Below, piece after piece: positions 36,368 through 39,522 of a DNA stretch of 39,522 bases. Where the stretch lies: assembly GCA_003280655.1 (NCBI GenBank), contig QCEK01000013.1:1-39522 (forward strand). Reading direction: 5' to 3'. The number at the start of each line of letters is the position of its first letter. Position 1 is the first letter of the stretch. Below the pieces are notes generated by a model. It saw only the letters and a list, made by a program, of their open reading frames with translations. It did no database searches and was not told the DNA's origin. The translations under genes and the position numbers were made by a program. Origin of the DNA: Prochlorococcus sp. AG-355-O17. Lineage in GTDB: Bacteria; Cyanobacteriota; Cyanobacteriia; PCC-6307; Cyanobiaceae.

Positions 36368-37954
36368 ATGAGTCAAACATCTTTAAAAAAAGAACGAGAT
36401 CCTTCAATATTAATTTTAGATTTCGGATCTCAATATTCTGAATTGATTGCAAGAAGAATTAGAGAAACTAATGTTTTTTCTGTTGTAGTAAGTAATTGTA
36501 TTTCAATTGAGGACATTAATGGTATTAAACCTAAAGGGATCATTTTGAGTGGAGGCCCAAATTCTGTATATGAACAAAATGCTCCAAAATGTGATGAAAA
36601 AATTTTTAATTTAGGAATTCCTATTCTTGGTATATGCTACGGAATGCAATTAATGGTCAAAGAACTTGGAGGAACTGTTATTTCAGCAACCAAAAAAGCT
36701 GAATATGGTAGAGCACCAATAAATATAGATCAAGAATCTGACCTTCTTTATGATGTAGAAGATAAATCTATAATGTGGATGAGTCATGGCGATTCAATTA
36801 ATTGTTTGCCTGATGGATTTACTAAGATTGCTCATACCGAGAATACGCTCCATGCAGCAATTTCAAATGATGTAAAGAAATTATTTGGTGTACAATTTCA
36901 TCCTGAAGTTATTCACTCAGAGTTTGGGATGACTGTTATAAAAAATTTTGTTTATAAAATTTCTCATTGTGCAGCTGATTGGACAACCGAAACCTATATA
37001 GAGGAAGCTATTCCGAGGATAAGAGAGCAAGTTGGTAATAAAAAAGTTTTGCTCGCCTTGTCAGGAGGAGTTGATTCCTCAACTCTTGCTTTTCTTCTAA
37101 ATCAAGCAATTGGCAACCAGCTTACATGCATGTTTATAGACCAAGGTTTCATGAGGAAAGATGAACCAGAATTTTTAATGAATTTTTTTGATAAGAAATT
37201 TCACATTAAAGTTGAATATATTAATGCCAGAGAAAGGTTTATTGCCAAATTAAAAGGGATTACTGATCCAGAACAAAAAAGGAAAATCATAGGTGAAGAA
37301 TTTATTAGAGTATTTGAAGAAGAAAGCAATAGATTGGGACCTTTTCAGTATTTAGCCCAAGGTACTCTTTATCCTGATGTTATTGAAAGCGCTGGTACTA
37401 ATATTGATCCTAAGACCGGTGAAAGAATAGCTGTAAAAATAAAGAGTCATCATAACGTGGGTGGATTACCAAAAGATTTACAATTTAAATTGGTTGAGCC
37501 ATTAAGAAAACTTTTTAAGGATGAAGTTCGAAAAGTGGGAGCTGCTTTAGGTTTGCCGGATGAAATCATCAAAAGACATCCATTCCCAGGACCGGGATTG
37601 GCTATAAGAATTTTGGGAGAGGTAAATAATGAAAAACTTGATTGTTTAAGAGATGCAGACTGGATAGTAAGAGACGAAATTAAAAAAGCAGGTCTCTACA
37701 ATGATATTTGGCAAGCTTTTGCAGTATTGCTACCGGTTAAAACTGTAGGAGTTATGGGAGATAAAAGAACTTATGCATGGCCAATAGTTTTACGTTGTGT
37801 ATCAAGTGAGGATGGCATGACAGCGGATTGGTCAAAAATCCCTTTTCAGATTTTGGAGAGGATTGCAAATAGAATCGTAAACGAAGTAGATTCAGTTAAT
37901 AGAGTTGTTTATGATATTACAAGCAAACCTCCAGGAACTATTGAGTGGGAATGA
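36368..37954 (+). CDS. guaA: GMP synthase (glutamine-hydrolysing)
   Basis: Converts XMP to GMP with glutamine and ATP. The 528 residues hold a class I glutaminase domain with Cys90 in GICYGMQLM, the histidine/glutamate pair in [12 protein letters not shown], the ATP-pyrophosphatase P-loop [15 protein letters not shown] (about residue 232) and the C-terminal dimerisation domain with [14 protein letters not shown]. The end [14 protein letters not shown]-stop is the universal guaA terminus and is intact. The final 23 bases reappear at 38072-38094 (see repeat). Third purine gene of the window, apart from purL/purF. Confidence 0.97.
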   Translation: MSQTSLKKERDPSILILDFGSQYSELIARRIRETNVFSVVVSNCISIEDINGIKPKGIILSGGPNSVYEQNAPKCDEKIFNLGIPILGICYGMQLMVKELGGTVISATKKAEYGRAPINIDQESDLLYDVEDKSIMWMSHGDSINCLPDGFTKIAHTENTLHAAISNDVKKLFGVQFHPEVIHSEFGMTVIKNFVYKISHCAADWTTETYIEEAIPRIREQVGNKKVLLALSGGVDSSTLAFLLNQAIGNQLTCMFIDQGFMRKDEPEFLMNFFDKKFHIKVEYINARERFIAKLKGITDPEQKRKIIGEEFIRVFEEESNRLGPFQYLAQGTLYPDVIESAGTNIDPKTGERIAVKIKSHHNVGGLPKDLQFKLVEPLRKLFKDEVRKVGAALGLPDEIIKRHPFPGPGLAIRILGEVNNEKLDCLRDADWIVRDEIKKAGLYNDIWQAFAVLLPVKTVGVMGDKRTYAWPIVLRCVSSEDGMTADWSKIPFQILERIANRIVNEVDSVNRVVYDITSKPPGTIEWE

Positions 37955-37955
37955 C
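37933..37955 (+). repeat. Proximal copy of a direct repeat at the guaA 3' end
   Basis: The 23-bp sequence covers the last seven codons of guaA and one following base. It matches 38072-38094 at 20 of 23 positions. The three differences fall at third codon positions of Thr and Glu and inside the stop codon (TGA versus TAA). It is the first arm of a 139-bp period and a candidate attachment-site half. Confidence 0.85.
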
Positions 37956-37992
37956 GGAAAATTGCTTGATTTCATCAAAAATGGAACTAATA

Positions 37993-38014
37993 GGTTTGTC
38001 ACCGGTTTGTCACG
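37993..38014 (+). repeat. Tandem 11-bp repeat between the guaA end copies
   Basis: GGTTTGTCACC (37993-38003) is followed directly by GGTTTGTCACG (38004-38014), so ten of eleven bases repeat. A further ACGGAAA occurs both at 37954-37960 and 38012-38018. Short tandem sites next to a duplicated gene end are the shape expected of recombinase arm sites, but no binding protein is known here. Confidence 0.7.
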
Positions 38015-38071
38015 GAAATTTTACTTTATAGAAGTCAATGATACCAACGACTTTGAAGCATCAAAATTGGG

Positions 38072-38094
38072 AGGAACCATTGAGTGGGAGTAAC
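38072..38094 (+). repeat. Distal copy of the guaA 3' end
   Basis: It again encodes Gly-Thr-Ile-Glu-Trp-Glu-stop in a different frame from guaA (offset 139 bp, not a multiple of 3). It sits at the end of a 62-codon open frame (37905-38093) that overlaps the guaA end, which I regard as non-coding apart from this fragment. It is probably the displaced original 3' end of guaA or an attachment-site copy. Confidence 0.8.
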
Positions 38095-38152
38095 TTAACA
38101 AATTTTTTAGAAAATTTATTATTTTTATTTTATGTAAGAAATATTTATTGTA

Positions 38153-38866
38153 ATGAGCGAGATTATTAAATTAAGTAGATCTACTGTCGAGAAGTATCTT
38201 AGTTGTCCAAGATGTTGTGTACTTGACAAAAAATATAAAATAAAACCGCCATCACTACCATTTACTCTAAATATCGCCGTAGATAATTTGTGTAAAAATG
38301 AATTTGATTACTATAGGAAAATTCAGGAGCCGCATCCTTTATTTATTGAATATGGTATAGATGCTGTTCCTTTTCAACACGAAGATTTAGAACGTTGGAG
38401 AAGTAATTTTCAAGGGATAAGATATAGGTCAATAGAATATAATTATGATTTTGGTGGCGCTGTGGATGATATATGGCAGAAAAAAAATGGTGATCTTATT
38501 ATCATTGATGTGAAGGCAACATCTAGAAATAATTTTGATTGGTCTGAGACTTTTCATAAATACGAATATGCAAAAGCTTATAAAAGACAATTAGAAATGT
38601 ATCAGTGGTTATTTAAACAAAACGGTTTTCAAGTAGCTAAGGAAGCTTATCTTTTATATTTCAATGGAAAGAAAAATGAAGAGTTATTTAATTACCAATT
38701 AAATTTTGATGTTCATCTAATTAAATTAGATTGTTCTACTTCATGGGTAGAAAAAAAGATAATTGATACAGCCAATTTATTACGTTCGGATAATTTTCCC
38801 AAACCCTCTTTAAATTGTGAATACTGTAATTATTTAAAGAAGCGTTGGCAGTTATCTATAAATTAA
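38153..38866 (+). CDS. PD-(D/E)XK nuclease, Cas4/RecB-like with Fe-S-type cysteines
   Basis: A 237-residue predicted nuclease. The N-terminal LSRSTVEKYLSCPRCCV holds Cys18, Cys21 and Cys22. The catalytic core has Asp105 in FGGAVDDIW, then Asp119-x-Lys121 in GDLIIIDVKATS, and the Gln146-x3-Tyr150 motif in KRQLEMYQWL. The C-terminal CEYCNYLKKRW adds Cys222 and Cys225. This Cys-core-Cys layout is that of Cas4 and the AddB nuclease, where four cysteines hold a [4Fe-4S] cluster. No cas genes, CRISPR array, helicase or AddA partner are nearby, so a CRISPR role is not supported. It lies just downstream of the guaA duplication. Confidence 0.83.
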   Translation: MSEIIKLSRSTVEKYLSCPRCCVLDKKYKIKPPSLPFTLNIAVDNLCKNEFDYYRKIQEPHPLFIEYGIDAVPFQHEDLERWRSNFQGIRYRSIEYNYDFGGAVDDIWQKKNGDLIIIDVKATSRNNFDWSETFHKYEYAKAYKRQLEMYQWLFKQNGFQVAKEAYLLYFNGKKNEELFNYQLNFDVHLIKLDCSTSWVEKKIIDTANLLRSDNFPKPSLNCEYCNYLKKRWQLSIN

Positions 38867-38947
38867 TATTGATAGGATAATTTTTTCAAAATTCTGGAAA
38901 AATAGTGAATAGAAGATAATCTTTAATTAGATTATTAATTTAGGCTT

Positions 38948-39522
38948 TTGATAAAATCGAAAAATTCTGAAAGAAAGATAACTAATCATCTGCAACAAGA
39001 TTTAGTTAAGGTATCTGGTAAAACAATTTTTATTAATCCTTTTTTATATTGGAGAAGATTTGACGAGAACACTAACAGATGGCTTAGAGAACCTGGTCAA
39101 ATGTCAGAGAATCAAATTTCACCAAACAGGAACCGTTTTTATCCAGAGTTAGAGTGGGCTGATTTAAGTCATGAGCAAAAGCTCATAAAAGATGCAACTG
39201 TTGAGATGTTTTTAAAAACTCTTGAATTGATAAGTACATTTCATCCGGATCTTAGTTCCGGACAATTATTAGAAGTGGAGAGAAAAATGGCGATTGTAAA
39301 AAAGATCCCTTTCGAAAGGTGGGTAACAAAGTCTTTCGACAAAAAAGCAAGATTATTAGAAAATGAAAAAAGAAAATTCCAAAGAGAAAGATTTTTTAGA
39401 AGCTGGAGGGAATGGTTTAGTCTTGCAAATACTCAACAAGCCATTTTGCCGTTAATCGTCACGATATTTATTTCTTCATTTATTGGATGGTCTTTAGGGA
39501 TATCAAAGAATAGTTGTAATCC
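38948..39522 (+). CDS. Membrane-anchored protein of unknown function, 3' end outside window
   Basis: An open frame of 191 codons runs from TTG 38948 through the right edge. An upstream in-frame stop (TAA, 38936-38938) means the start lies between; TTG is the only good start there. The N-terminal 165 residues are soluble, with WRRFDENTNRWLREPGQM, NRFYPELEWADLSHEQKL and a charged helical region. A hydrophobic segment follows (about residues 167-187, ILPLIVTIFISSFIGWSLGI), after which the frame continues. I do not recognise a family. The layout suggests a cytoplasmic domain followed by a membrane span. Confidence 0.7.
   Translation, partial: MIKSKNSERKITNHLQQDLVKVSGKTIFINPFLYWRRFDENTNRWLREPGQMSENQISPNRNRFYPELEWADLSHEQKLIKDATVEMFLKTLELISTFHPDLSSGQLLEVERKMAIVKKIPFERWVTKSFDKKARLLENEKRKFQRERFFRSWREWFSLANTQQAILPLIVTIFISSFIGWSLGISKNSCN

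Noticed and set aside
37905-38093. 62-codon frame ending in Gly-Thr-Ile-Glu-Trp-Glu as a separate gene
   Set aside because: It begins inside guaA in another frame. Its only recognisable part is the copied guaA terminus, so I treat it as a duplication scar, not a protein gene.
38153-38866. CRISPR-Cas locus suggested by the Cas4-like protein
   Set aside because: No cas1/cas2 or effector genes and no repeat-spacer array in the window.
1-39522. tRNA, rRNA or insertion sequences
   Set aside because: I looked in the intergenic gaps for cloverleaf-like and terminal-inverted-repeat patterns and for transposase motifs and saw none. Small non-coding RNAs cannot be excluded by eye.

Overview
The window is very AT-rich and gene-dense. 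Genes overlap or abut, several use TTG or GTG starts, and clear Shine-Dalgarno sites are rare. The content and order (thrC, a non-coding origin-like gap, dnaN, purL, purF, gyrA/parC-like, queG, nusB, ftsY, argH, grpE, dnaJ, murC/murB, gap2, efp, accB, pdxA, cbiD, guaA) match my memory of the start of high-light Prochlorococcus genomes. The plastid/cyanobacterial-type gap2, the thylakoid-type cyclophilin, CbiD and the photorespiratory aminotransferase fit a marine picocyanobacterium. I cannot name the strain from sequence alone.

Layout. 1-1501: the end of a DUF1400-like protein and thrC. 1502-1837: the only gene-free stretch over 300 bp, AT-rich with DnaA-box-like motifs, a likely oriC. 1838-7561 (+): dnaN, a PRC-barrel-like gene, purL, purF. 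7558-11893 (-): queG, a TPR protein and a GyrA/ParC-like subunit. 12038-18235 (+): DUF502 membrane protein, nusB, ftsY with an in-frame 30-bp repeat array, a PP2C/RsbU-type phosphatase, argH and a glycine-rich RNA-binding protein. 18232-19236 (-): a DusA-type tRNA dihydrouridine synthase. 19247-22842 (+): msrB with a Tat-like leader, then grpE, dnaJ, a TusA-like gene and rsgA. 22808-25478 (-): murC, murB, ybaB. 25671-26693 (+): gap2. 26694-28764 (-): cyclophilin and thiL. 28808-29874 (+): efp and accB. 29851-33644: pdxA, an NAD-binding epimerase-like protein, two orphan proteins, an HNH protein and a half-size AbrB-type membrane protein. 33778-35140: a small orphan and a class V aminotransferase. 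35201-38866 (+): cbiD, guaA, a duplicated guaA 3' end, and a Cas4/RecB-like PD-(D/E)XK nuclease. 38948 to the right edge: an unfinished membrane-anchored protein.

How the genes fit together. Most are housekeeping genes: replication, purine synthesis (purL, purF, guaA), chaperones and ribosome assembly, peptidoglycan precursors, carbon metabolism and cofactor synthesis (B6, thiamine diphosphate, cobalamin). CbiD (cobalamin synthesis) and QueG (a cobalamin-dependent enzyme) are linked by function.

The strongest unexplained signal is just after guaA. The last 23 bases of guaA recur 139 bp downstream with three differences, all synonymous in the guaA reading. A tandem 11-bp repeat lies between the copies and a standalone nuclease gene follows. 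This looks like the scar of an element that integrated at guaA. Other points of interest are a gyrase-type subunit without a recognisable GyrA box, an Escherichia-type PurF, the repeat in ftsY, and seven convergent gene junctions with no room for a terminator. I saw no CRISPR array, insertion sequence, rRNA or tRNA gene.
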